Assembly: GCA_023144005.1 (NCBI GenBank)
Contig: JAGLGN010000023.1
Coordinates: 1 to 64,000, forward strand
Source of the DNA: a bacterium
GTDB taxonomy: Bacteria; AUK180
DNA: 64,000 nucleotides
Direction of reading: 5' to 3'
Positions 53,930 to 61,507 of this stretch are shown in pieces (positions within the stretch are counted from its first letter, which is position 1; each line of letters begins with the position of its first letter). The notes below the pieces were generated by a model. That model did no database searches and was not told the origin of the DNA. It saw only the letters and a list, made by a program, of their open reading frames with translations. A program made the translations under genes and the position numbers.

Positions 53930-55552
53930 ATGTATATTAAGAAGCTAAACATTGAGAATTTCAAGTGTTTCAAAGGAAAATTTTCGATTGAACTCAATTC
54001 AGGTGTTAACATCTTAGTGGGTAACAATGAAACGGGAAAATCTACCATTCTTGAAGCAATACACTTAGCATTGCGCGGGGTACTCAATGGTAGATATCTG
54101 AGGAATGAATTGAGTCAGTACCTTTTTAACAATGAGGTCGTTAATGAATATATTAATAGCCTAAAAACTGATAATCCGCAACCACCACCATATATACTCA
54201 TTGAAGTCTTTTTCGATGACATAGATTTTCCAATGTTTGAAGGGAACGGCAATAGTGAAAAAATACAAGAATGTGGACTTGCATTCAAAATTAAATTTGA
54301 TGATGGATTCAAAGATGAATATGAAGATTTAATCACACCTGCAAAAATAAATACTATTCCTGTGGAGTATTACAAAATATCATGGAAGTCCTTTGCGCGA
54401 GAACCTATAACTTCAAGGAGTATTCCCTTGAAATCCGTAGTTATAGACTCGTCTTCATATCGCTATCAGAACGGTTCCGACGTTTATATTTCAAGGATTA
54501 TTCGCGATGATCTCGAAATAAGTGAAAAAGTAAATATGGCTCAAGCATACAGAATGCTGAAAGAAGAGTTTTCGAAAAACGATGCTATCAAAGAAATTAA
54601 TAGGAAGATCACAGAAAAGACAAAAGTGAGCAATAAGAATCTCCACATATCCGTAGATTTGTCCTCATCCAATTCCTGGGAAACGGTACTAATGACCTAT
54701 TTGGATGAAATACCGTTCCACCAAATAGGAAAGGGAGAGCAGTGTATTATTAAAACAAGTCTGGCTCTTGAGCATGAAAAGAGTGAAGAAGCTAATATGA
54801 TATTGATTGAGGAACCTGAATGCCATTTGTCGCATACGAAACTTAATCAACTCCTGAAAAGTATTCGGGGAAAGTGTGATGAAAAGCAAATTCTTATATC
54901 TACACACAGTAGTTTCGTCGCAAACAAATTGGGACTAGAGCATTTAATCTTTCTCAGCAATTCGAAGGTAGCAATGCTCAAGGACCTTACGGCAGATACG
55001 CAAAAGTTTTTTCAAAAACTTCCAGGGTATCAGACGCTTAGATTAATCCTTTGCCAAAAAGCACTTCTTGTGGAAGGTCCTTCGGATGAATTAATTGTAC
55101 AGAAAGCCTATATGAAAAACAATGAGGGAAGGCTTCCTATTGAAGAAGGAATTGATGTGATTTCTGTAGGGCTTTCATTTAAAAGATTTCTTGAGATAGC
55201 TAAAAAACTTAAACATCCAGTCGCTGTGATTACGGATAATGATGGTGACTATGATGTTAATATAATAAAAAAATATGCAGATTATTCAAGTGAAGAGTAT
55301 ATTAAAATATGTGCAGATAATAGGAATCCATTGAAAACTCTTGAATATCAATTTGTTGATGCGAATAAAAATCAATTGGAAGTTCTTAGAAAAGCTTTAG
55401 TTATCAAGGAGTCAACCTATGACACAGAAGAAAAGGTAATTAAATACATGATAGATAATAAGACGACTTGGGCTCTCAGAGTATTTGAGTCGAATGAAGA
55501 TGTAAATTATCCTAAGTATATCTTCAAGGCAGTAAAGTGGTGTAATGAGTGA
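53930..55552 (+). CDS. gajA: Gabija GajA: OLD-family ATPase-TOPRIM nuclease
   Basis: 540 residues. ABC-type ATPase: Walker A LVGNNETGKSTILEAI (about 29-44), GKGEQCIIKTSLAL signature-like region, Walker B MILIEEPECHLSH, D-/H-loop ILISTHSSFVANKL. TOPRIM domain: KALLVEGPSDELIV (catalytic Glu) and AVITDNDGDYD (DxD). This is the class-2 OLD layout of GajA, a sequence-specific DNA nickase in Gabija phage defence. Followed by a UvrD-like gene with 8-nt overlap, the exact Gabija gene order. ATG at 53930 has GGAG 5 nt upstream. Confidence 0.9.
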   Translation: MYIKKLNIENFKCFKGKFSIELNSGVNILVGNNETGKSTILEAIHLALRGVLNGRYLRNELSQYLFNNEVVNEYINSLKTDNPQPPPYILIEVFFDDIDFPMFEGNGNSEKIQECGLAFKIKFDDGFKDEYEDLITPAKINTIPVEYYKISWKSFAREPITSRSIPLKSVVIDSSSYRYQNGSDVYISRIIRDDLEISEKVNMAQAYRMLKEEFSKNDAIKEINRKITEKTKVSNKNLHISVDLSSSNSWETVLMTYLDEIPFHQIGKGEQCIIKTSLALEHEKSEEANMILIEEPECHLSHTKLNQLLKSIRGKCDEKQILISTHSSFVANKLGLEHLIFLSNSKVAMLKDLTADTQKFFQKLPGYQTLRLILCQKALLVEGPSDELIVQKAYMKNNEGRLPIEEGIDVISVGLSFKRFLEIAKKLKHPVAVITDNDGDYDVNIIKKYADYSSEEYIKICADNRNPLKTLEYQFVDANKNQLEVLRKALVIKESTYDTEEKVIKYMIDNKTTWALRVFESNEDVNYPKYIFKAVKWCNE

Positions 55553-56717
55553 AAATAAATTAATAATTGCTGCAGCAGGATCTGGAAAAACCACCTACCT
55601 CGTTAATCAAGCTTTAGAAAGGAGTAAAATTGATAAAATTCTCATAACTACCTATACGGAAGCAAATGAAGCAGAGATAAAAAGTAAAATTATTGAGAAG
55701 AAGAAGTGTATTCCCTCAAATATTTCCATACAGACATGGTTCTCGTTTTTATTGCATCATGGTGTTAGACCATATCAGAGTACTAATTACCCGGATTTAC
55801 ATGAGTTGAATATTGGCTTTTTCCTATCGAATAATAAATCAGGGGGAAAATTAGATCAGAGGGGGAATCCTTTGTTTTCAAAAAAAGGATTCCCTTTATA
55901 TTGGAAAGAGGAGAATTATCTGAAGCACTATTTTACATCCTCAATGAGAATATATTCTGATAAGGTTTCAAAATTTGTTATTAGAACAAATGAAGCTTGC
56001 AATAATGAAATTATTAATAGGATTAGTAGAATATATTCTCACGTTTACATAGATGAAGTTCAAGATTTAGCAGGATATGATTTAGAAATAATAAAACTAC
56101 TTTTCCAGTCATCTTCTTCAGTTTTCCTTGTTGGTGATCCACGCCAAGTAACATATTTGACGCATCATGAGCCGAAGCATAATCAATTCAAAGATGGAAA
56201 AATAAAGGATTTTGTTTTGAATAAATTGGGGAAACGAATCTGTTGTAATATTGACGAATCAACCCTACTGAAGTCACATCGCAATAATAGTCAGATATGT
56301 AATTATTCCTCAAAATTATTTCCTGAATATCCAATAGTTCTTCCCTGTGATTGCGAAGGATGTAGGAAAAGTGATTCTTCTCATAAGGGAGTATATTTGG
56401 TTGATATAAATGATTTGGATAGTTATCTAGATAAATTCACTCCTATTCAAATACGATGGAATATAAATATAAAGGTAAATCCGAAATTTCAATCTATTAC
56501 TTTTGGATATTCAAAGGGAAAAACTTTTGATAGGGTGCTAATCTATCCTACATCTGATATGAGAAAATGGATATTAAACAATGGATATAATTTGAAGAAT
56601 AGCACACGATCAAAATTATATGTAGGAATTACAAGAGCACGGTTTAGTGTTGGTATTGTTATGTCTCATGATTCGAAAGCCGAGATCACTGGGATTCAAA
56701 GATATGTACCGAACTAG
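55545..56717 (+). CDS. gajB: Gabija GajB: UvrD-like helicase
   Basis: 390 residues, at the short end for GajB. SF1 motifs: IIAAAGSGKTTYLV (Walker A), VYIDEVQDLAGYD (Walker B), FLVGDPRQVTY (motif III), SHRNNSQIC (motif IV region), FGYSKGKTFDRVLIYP (motif V) and KLYVGITRARFSVGIV (motif VI). GajB senses nucleotide depletion or DNA ends and works with GajA. Start codon lies within the gajA end. A small Cys cluster (CDCEGCRKS) is unusual. Confidence 0.88.
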   Translation: MSENKLIIAAAGSGKTTYLVNQALERSKIDKILITTYTEANEAEIKSKIIEKKKCIPSNISIQTWFSFLLHHGVRPYQSTNYPDLHELNIGFFLSNNKSGGKLDQRGNPLFSKKGFPLYWKEENYLKHYFTSSMRIYSDKVSKFVIRTNEACNNEIINRISRIYSHVYIDEVQDLAGYDLEIIKLLFQSSSSVFLVGDPRQVTYLTHHEPKHNQFKDGKIKDFVLNKLGKRICCNIDESTLLKSHRNNSQICNYSSKLFPEYPIVLPCDCEGCRKSDSSHKGVYLVDINDLDSYLDKFTPIQIRWNINIKVNPKFQSITFGYSKGKTFDRVLIYPTSDMRKWILNNGYNLKNSTRSKLYVGITRARFSVGIVMSHDSKAEITGIQRYVPN

Positions 56718-56799
56718 GTTGTAAAAGGTAGGAATTAATAGCAGAGACCCGACGGAGGCTGTCGTAAAAGTGTTGTTTTGAAAAGTAAAAGGAGGGTAT

Positions 56800-57855
56800 A
56801 TGAGAAGTAATAACGGAAACATTGAGTATTTCAATTACAGTCTGGATCTGAAAAAAAGTGTGAAATACAAAATGCCTGGTGGGTTTGGTTATTCAGTGTT
56901 TAATTCTGTTCAAAAACCAAAGATAGACTGTGCCTTGTTTTTAACCAATATTGTTTTTAATGATACTCGAACAGCTAAAAACTCACTATGTTTAACCTAT
57001 ACTCCAAGATTCAGAAATATCCCGTTGGAATATGAAAACGATAAAAATAGAATAATCAATCCTGTATTTATTAGTGATGGGATTACGTTAAGAACATGTC
57101 CGGCTTTTGGAAGTAATGGTGGTGCAGGGGAGTGGATTATTGAATTAAAGCAGAATGATATTATTTGTTTGGAGACACAGGATTACTTTGTTAATGGAGG
57201 TTGTACAGACCGATGGTACATGTCTGGTTGGGAGAGAAATCTACTGACTAGCTCAGTGTTCCTAATGAAAATTTCCGAAGTTCTCATGGAAGTTTTACCT
57301 TTTGATGAAGAAGAAGTATCAGAGATTAGAGCTACCTTAAGGGGATATCGCTTTGAAATAGTCTTTCGGTTAGCTGAATCAATTAAAAAGAACAATACCA
57401 TTAATTGTGAATACATATCAATCTCATGTGGTTTTCAACAATCAAGAGATGGATTCTATGTAAAGTATTGGGGAGAGAGATGGAGAGATATTTTTGTTAA
57501 CAAATCTCTTGATTATCGGACTATTAAGAATGTAACTCCCTCGTCTACGAGACAAAAAACTAGTGAAGAGAAGTTTACTATAGAATATTGTAGAAATAAT
57601 TTTGAATATTCAGGATTACGATTTATTACTAAAAGTATGGAGTTGGGGGAAATTTATTATAAAAATAGCATTAATATTAGTACATTAGAAAAACATATAA
57701 ATAGTACAATTACATGGATGAAAAAATTTCTACAAATGAAGAAAACTCAACCTGCTAAATATCCTTATTATTCTGACAGATTGAAACCTTATTTTATTAG
57801 TCAAAAACATCAAATTATCCCACTGATAGATTTATCAAGAAATCTGTGGATGTAG
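56800..57855 (+). CDS. hypothetical protein downstream of Gabija
   Basis: 351 residues, no signal or membrane helix, no recognised domain. Several aromatic/Gly-rich segments (MPGGFGYSVFNS, FGSNGGAGEWIIEL, WYMSGWERNL) suggest a beta-rich N-terminal half; the C-terminal half is Lys-rich helical. AGGAGG is 4-5 nt upstream of the ATG. It is separated from gajB by 82 nt and from the DUF2971 gene by 7 nt, so it forms a two-gene unit with the latter. AT-rich like its neighbours. Confidence 0.65.
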   Translation: MRSNNGNIEYFNYSLDLKKSVKYKMPGGFGYSVFNSVQKPKIDCALFLTNIVFNDTRTAKNSLCLTYTPRFRNIPLEYENDKNRIINPVFISDGITLRTCPAFGSNGGAGEWIIELKQNDIICLETQDYFVNGGCTDRWYMSGWERNLLTSSVFLMKISEVLMEVLPFDEEEVSEIRATLRGYRFEIVFRLAESIKKNNTINCEYISISCGFQQSRDGFYVKYWGERWRDIFVNKSLDYRTIKNVTPSSTRQKTSEEKFTIEYCRNNFEYSGLRFITKSMELGEIYYKNSINISTLEKHINSTITWMKKFLQMKKTQPAKYPYYSDRLKPYFISQKHQIIPLIDLSRNLWM

Positions 57856-57862
57856 GATTGAG

Positions 57863-58558
57863 ATGAAAAGGGCGCTAGATGTGAAATTGTACAAATTTAG
57901 AGGACTTGTTGAAAAAGAGGAATTTTCAAGAGCGGAAGAAATTATCAAAACGGGCAAATTATATTGTGCACCTTTTACTGAATTAAATGATCCTATGGAG
58001 GGAGTGTATAAATTTAAATATAAACGCAATATAATTAAAGATATATACAATGAAAAACAGAGTTATAGAATCTGCTGTTTATCTGGAGAGAAGGCATTAT
58101 TAAAGATTCCCATGTGGGGGTATTATGCAAACGGCTTTAAAGGTGTTGCTATAGAATTTGAGGTAAAAGAAAAACACCACCTTCCCACTAAAGTAAACTA
58201 CAAAAAGAAGCTTATTGAATTCAAAGATCAATGTGTAAAGGATTTTGTTCAGTCTGTATTAACAATGAAGTTTTTAGACTGGGAGCATGAAGAGGAATAC
58301 AGATTTTTATTCAAAGATTCCGATAATAAGGAAAATGGCTCAATTACAGGGATATATTTTTCTAAAATAGAAAGCATTTTCTACAATTCGCATGAAATTA
58401 ACCAGAGCAATAATATGAATAAGTATGTAATTAACAAAAAAGCCCTTATTAATACTATTAATGAATTAAATAATGATAATGATAAAGAAATATTGATGTA
58501 TGATGTTTGGTTTGATTCAAATAAAGAAGCCCTAACTTTTGACAGGATAATTGAATGA
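57863..58558 (+). CDS. DUF2971 protein
   Basis: 231 residues. Family pattern is clear: LYKFRGLVEKEEF, KTGKLYCAPFTELNDPMEGVY, CCLSGEKALLKIPMWGYYANGFKGVAIEFEV and KFLDWEHEEEYRFLF. DUF2971 is a widespread accessory family without a firm biochemical role, often found in defence neighbourhoods. Coupled to the preceding unknown gene (7 nt gap). Confidence 0.85.
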   Translation: MKRALDVKLYKFRGLVEKEEFSRAEEIIKTGKLYCAPFTELNDPMEGVYKFKYKRNIIKDIYNEKQSYRICCLSGEKALLKIPMWGYYANGFKGVAIEFEVKEKHHLPTKVNYKKKLIEFKDQCVKDFVQSVLTMKFLDWEHEEEYRFLFKDSDNKENGSITGIYFSKIESIFYNSHEINQSNNMNKYVINKKALINTINELNNDNDKEILMYDVWFDSNKEALTFDRIIE

Positions 58559-58888
58559 TAAACTGCCAAGGATGGTTGTTACATTGAAAAACAGAGATTC
58601 TCGTTACATTAACTGCAACAGAGTTAAGGAGAAAATCGGGGACGGTTGTTGCATTTGGTGCAAAATTGCGAAGCGTGTCTCTTGTGCACTGCGTAGCATG
58701 TTCCACTCTGGGTCCACTTGTCCCTGGGTCCACTGCGTAGCGTGTCGCTTGTGCTCTGTGAAGCGTAACCTTGAACTTTTGAACCTGTGAACTTCTGGGT
58801 GTTCCACTGGGATACTGGGTTACTTACTACTGTTCCACTGGGATACTGGGCCGCTGGTCCACTGCGAAGCCTGCCCGTCCCCAATTCT
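58559..58888. repeat. intergenic repeat mosaic
   Basis: Contains a GGGGACGGTTGTTGCATTTG element (58637-58665, with TTGGTGCAA variant), then CACTGCGTAGC, CCACTCTGGGTCCACTTG, GTTCCACTGGGATACTGGG words, and an inverted GGGGACGG at 58875. No gene on the plus strand. Confidence 0.7.
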
Positions 58889-59023
58889 TTAGCGTTTCCG
58901 ATTGCGGATTTTTCTCATTAGTTTATAATGAACTTTCCTAGTGTCCTTTACATCAAGAAGGTAGATTTTTACAAGGAAGCAGGCTATTTCTTTAACAATA
59001 GAAATGATGTCAAATAAAGTCAT
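58889..59023 (-). CDS. 44-residue hydrophobic-basic peptide, type I toxin-like
   Basis: MTLFDIISIVKEIACFLVK starts the peptide; after a hydrophobic helix (about 3-24) it ends in a basic tail RKIRNRKR. AGGAG lies 6 nt before the ATG (59030-59034 on this strand). Size, hydrophobic helix and basic tail resemble type I toxins such as BsrG or Fst, but there is no sequence-level homology I can assert. It is oriented away from the HEPN-like gene. Confidence 0.45.
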   Translation of the reverse strand: MTLFDIISIVKEIACFLVKIYLLDVKDTRKVHYKLMRKIRNRKR

Positions 59024-59176
59024 TTCATACTCCTGGAGCTCGAATTATTTATCGCCTCCACAGAGATAGTAATGGCGTGAGTTAATGTGTGTATTTTCCT
59101 CAAAAAATCGGTGCTCAGCCAATATTGGGATTAATATGGAATGGTTCTTGTTGTTAGAGAGAAAGAGGTGGTTTGG

Positions 59177-60034
59177 ATGGTAAATAGCGCAATTATTACT
59201 CCAAACACATCCCTGGAGGCCAAGATGTGTAAAAAAAGGATCTTTGGAGAGATTCCCAGTTCCAAGAAAGCACTTTCCTATTTACTTGATAATCTGAAGG
59301 TGTGCGATTACGGGGTTATGAAACCTCTTCTTATGAATGCCGTGAATAGTACCTTCTACAACTTGTTCAATTACTTATTTGACCCTTCTCGCAGATCCAA
59401 ATATAACAAAACAGTAAAGCACATGAGAAGCGTAGTATTTTACCTTGAAAAAATGCTGTTTTCCTTGGAAAAAGAACATATTCATTTTGAACTTTCAATG
59501 GAAGAAAGTTATTTCTCACATTTCATCTCTGATGACATTTCAAATTTTCTTCTTTACACTAGGAGCATATTTGACCAAGTCGGTGCAATGATTGAGAATG
59601 AGGAAATGATCGACTGGGAATCAAACGAGAAAATGCAAGCGCCAATCGCCTGGATATTTAATGGCAGGATAAAAATAATCGAGAAGTCGGGATTATTGAA
59701 GAAACTGAAGCGAAAAAACAAGAAATGGTTCAAGATGTTAAGCGAAGTGAGAAACAAGCTAGTACACCGTTCTCTGGAAGTAGGTGTCGGTCCGAGTGAG
59801 AAAAACGAATTCATTTTCAGGCACCTTGATGAAACTAAAGACATGAAAACGGACTACCACAGATTTGACTTCTATACCTATGCAGTAAATCTAGTTGCCA
59901 ATATCATACTTTTTCTTGATGAAGTTGCGGCAATAATCATCGCGAAGTACTCGTTTATAGGGATTTCGGAAGAACCTTACCCTTCTTCGGCCTTTGAAGT
60001 GATTGGTGAGCATCTGATGAATATCCGAGATTGA
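59177..60034 (+). CDS. HEPN-like hypothetical protein
   Basis: 285 residues, mainly helical. WFKMLSEVRNKLVHRS (about 185-200) contains the RxxxxH signature of HEPN nucleases and related proteins, preceded by an IFDQVGAMIE-like helix. It could be an RNase or a non-catalytic HEPN protein. ATG at 59177 follows AGAGGTGG; an in-frame ATG at 59141 is possible. It stands alone between repeat blocks at the right edge of the defence-like region. No partner antitoxin is obvious except the small peptide on the opposite strand. Confidence 0.6.
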   Translation: MVNSAIITPNTSLEAKMCKKRIFGEIPSSKKALSYLLDNLKVCDYGVMKPLLMNAVNSTFYNLFNYLFDPSRRSKYNKTVKHMRSVVFYLEKMLFSLEKEHIHFELSMEESYFSHFISDDISNFLLYTRSIFDQVGAMIENEEMIDWESNEKMQAPIAWIFNGRIKIIEKSGLLKKLKRKNKKWFKMLSEVRNKLVHRSLEVGVGPSEKNEFIFRHLDETKDMKTDYHRFDFYTYAVNLVANIILFLDEVAAIIIAKYSFIGISEEPYPSSAFEVIGEHLMNIRD

Positions 60035-60202
60035 GGGGGATTGAGGGGACGGTCATTGCATCTGTTGCAATGCCGTTAAGATCATTATTTTTATATTTGA
60101 ATTGAACTTGCGAACTTCCAGGTGTTCCACGGGGTCACTTACTAATAATTGTCAACTGTCAATTGTCCATTGTCAATTTCTCTATAAGCCTCTAACCCTC
60201 AT
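60035..60202. repeat. intergenic repeat mosaic
   Basis: GGGGACGGTCATTGCATCTG element (60053-60072), then the TTTGAATTGAACTTGCGAAC phrase (60095), GTTCCACGGGGTCACTTAC, and a CAATTGTCCATTGTCAATT word. No gene. Confidence 0.7.
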
Positions 60203-60565
60203 CTATTCTGAAAGATTTATCAAAAAATGTTCGATCTTATCCGAGACCTTGCAGGTCAGCGGTAGGAATTGAAGCCCGATTGTGATATTGCCGTCATGTG
60301 AATGCAGCCATCTGACGATGCCTTTCACGGTTACGATCTGCTCATTGTGGAGGCTCACCTCCAGGCTGATGCCGTAATTGAGCTGAACCGGGATATCATC
60401 ATAGATCTCGAGAAGCATTCCGCTCATCGAAAGATTAAGCGTCTTTCCCATGCCTTGATAGATACCGTTTCCGTTCTGGTCATAAATATCGACATTCGTC
60501 ATATTCAACGACTCGAGGCGTTTGTCCCTTCTTAAAAGTTTGAAATCATCCATATAATCTGTCAT
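60203..60565 (-). CDS. PilZ domain protein (c-di-GMP receptor)
   Basis: 120 residues, a single PilZ domain. The RxxxR part is RRDKRLESLN (about 12-21) and the second motif is NLSMSGMLLEI (about 44-54), both needed for c-di-GMP binding. It ends after the conserved IGLQFL strand. Probably controls motility or pili. Own promoter at 60583. Convergent with the HEPN-like gene. Confidence 0.9.
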   Translation of the reverse strand: MTDYMDDFKLLRRDKRLESLNMTNVDIYDQNGNGIYQGMGKTLNLSMSGMLLEIYDDIPVQLNYGISLEVSLHNEQIVTVKGIVRWLHSHDGNITIGLQFLPLTCKVSDKIEHFLINLSE

Positions 60566-60582
60566 ATATCCTCTCCTATATA

Positions 60583-60611
60583 AGTGTACTGTTTCACAAA
60601 TAAATTGTCAA
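60583..60611 (-). promoter_or_regulatory. promoter of the PilZ gene
   Basis: Minus strand TTGACA (60611-60606), 17-nt spacer, TACACT (60588-60583); AGGAGAGG follows before the ATG. Confidence 0.75.
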
Positions 60612-60649
60612 TGGAATACCCGGATTTGAGTCAATTCAATTATAAAACA

Positions 60650-61501
60650 CTACACCAGCTTTGTTTCATGAGCCCGGTAGCTTGATCTGACGAACGGGCC
60701 CGAATACACTTCTTCAAATCCTTCCTGCAAAGCTGCATCTCTGAGCGCGTCAAATTCCTCAAACGTGTAGTATTTCTTAACGGGAAAGTGCCGCAGAGAC
60801 GGTTGAAGGTATTGTCCGATCGTCAAGATGCTTACGCCGACCCGTCTTATTTCGCCCATGGTCTTTTTTAATTGCTCAAAGCTCTCTCCCAGTCCTGTCA
60901 TGATGCCGGATTTGGTTATCATATCACGGGCATGGAAGAACGCCAGGACATTCAAAGAGCGGTCAAAGTCCGCCTGCGGCCTAACCTGCGAATAGAGTTC
61001 TGCCACCGTTTCAACATTATGATTCAGAATATCCAGAGGGGAGTCAGCGATCATCTGCATTGCTGATTCGTTGCCTTGCATATCCGGGATCAGGAATTCC
61101 AGTTTTATTTCCGGGTATCTGTTTTTCAGCTCGACCGCCAAGCGGTGAAAGTGTTCCGCTCCTCCCATCGGCAGGTCGTCTCTTGTCACCGATGTAATTA
61201 CAACATACTTAAGTCCCATGATCCCGACAGATTCTACGATCCGCGCTATCTCATCGTGGTCCAGCGGATCCGGTGCTCCGCTTTGTATATTACAGAACCG
61301 GCAGTCACGCGTACAGGTGCTGCCCATTATCAAAAAGGTCGCCGTGCCGTTTCCGAAGCATTCGGAACGATTGGGGCAGTTCGCCGCCTGACAGACGGTA
61401 TTTAAACCCTTTTCTCTGATCAATTGTGTGGTGGTCAGGGCATTACCCTGGATCTCCCTGTAATGGTCTTTAAGCCACTGAGGCCACCTCAGATAAGCCA
61501 T
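60650..61501 (-). CDS. lipA: lipoyl synthase
   Basis: Radical-SAM enzyme that inserts two sulfurs into octanoyl groups on E2/GcvH proteins. 283 residues. Auxiliary cluster: CQAANCPNRSEC (CX4CX5C). Radical-SAM cluster: CTRDCRFC (CX3CX2C). The C-terminal RSSY is in GPFVRSSYRA. TSVTRDDLPMGGAEHF is also typical. ATG at 61501 is 6 nt after the stop of the upstream gene, so they form an operon. lipB or lplA is not in the window. Confidence 0.97.
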   Translation of the reverse strand: MAYLRWPQWLKDHYREIQGNALTTTQLIREKGLNTVCQAANCPNRSECFGNGTATFLIMGSTCTRDCRFCNIQSGAPDPLDHDEIARIVESVGIMGLKYVVITSVTRDDLPMGGAEHFHRLAVELKNRYPEIKLEFLIPDMQGNESAMQMIADSPLDILNHNVETVAELYSQVRPQADFDRSLNVLAFFHARDMITKSGIMTGLGESFEQLKKTMGEIRRVGVSILTIGQYLQPSLRHFPVKKYYTFEEFDALRDAALQEGFEEVYSGPFVRSSYRAHETKLV

Positions 61502-61507
61502 CTTCCG

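Noticed and set aside
58458-58884. Several overlapping ORFs on both strands
   Set aside because: All are translations of CCACTGGG and CTGCGAAGC words.
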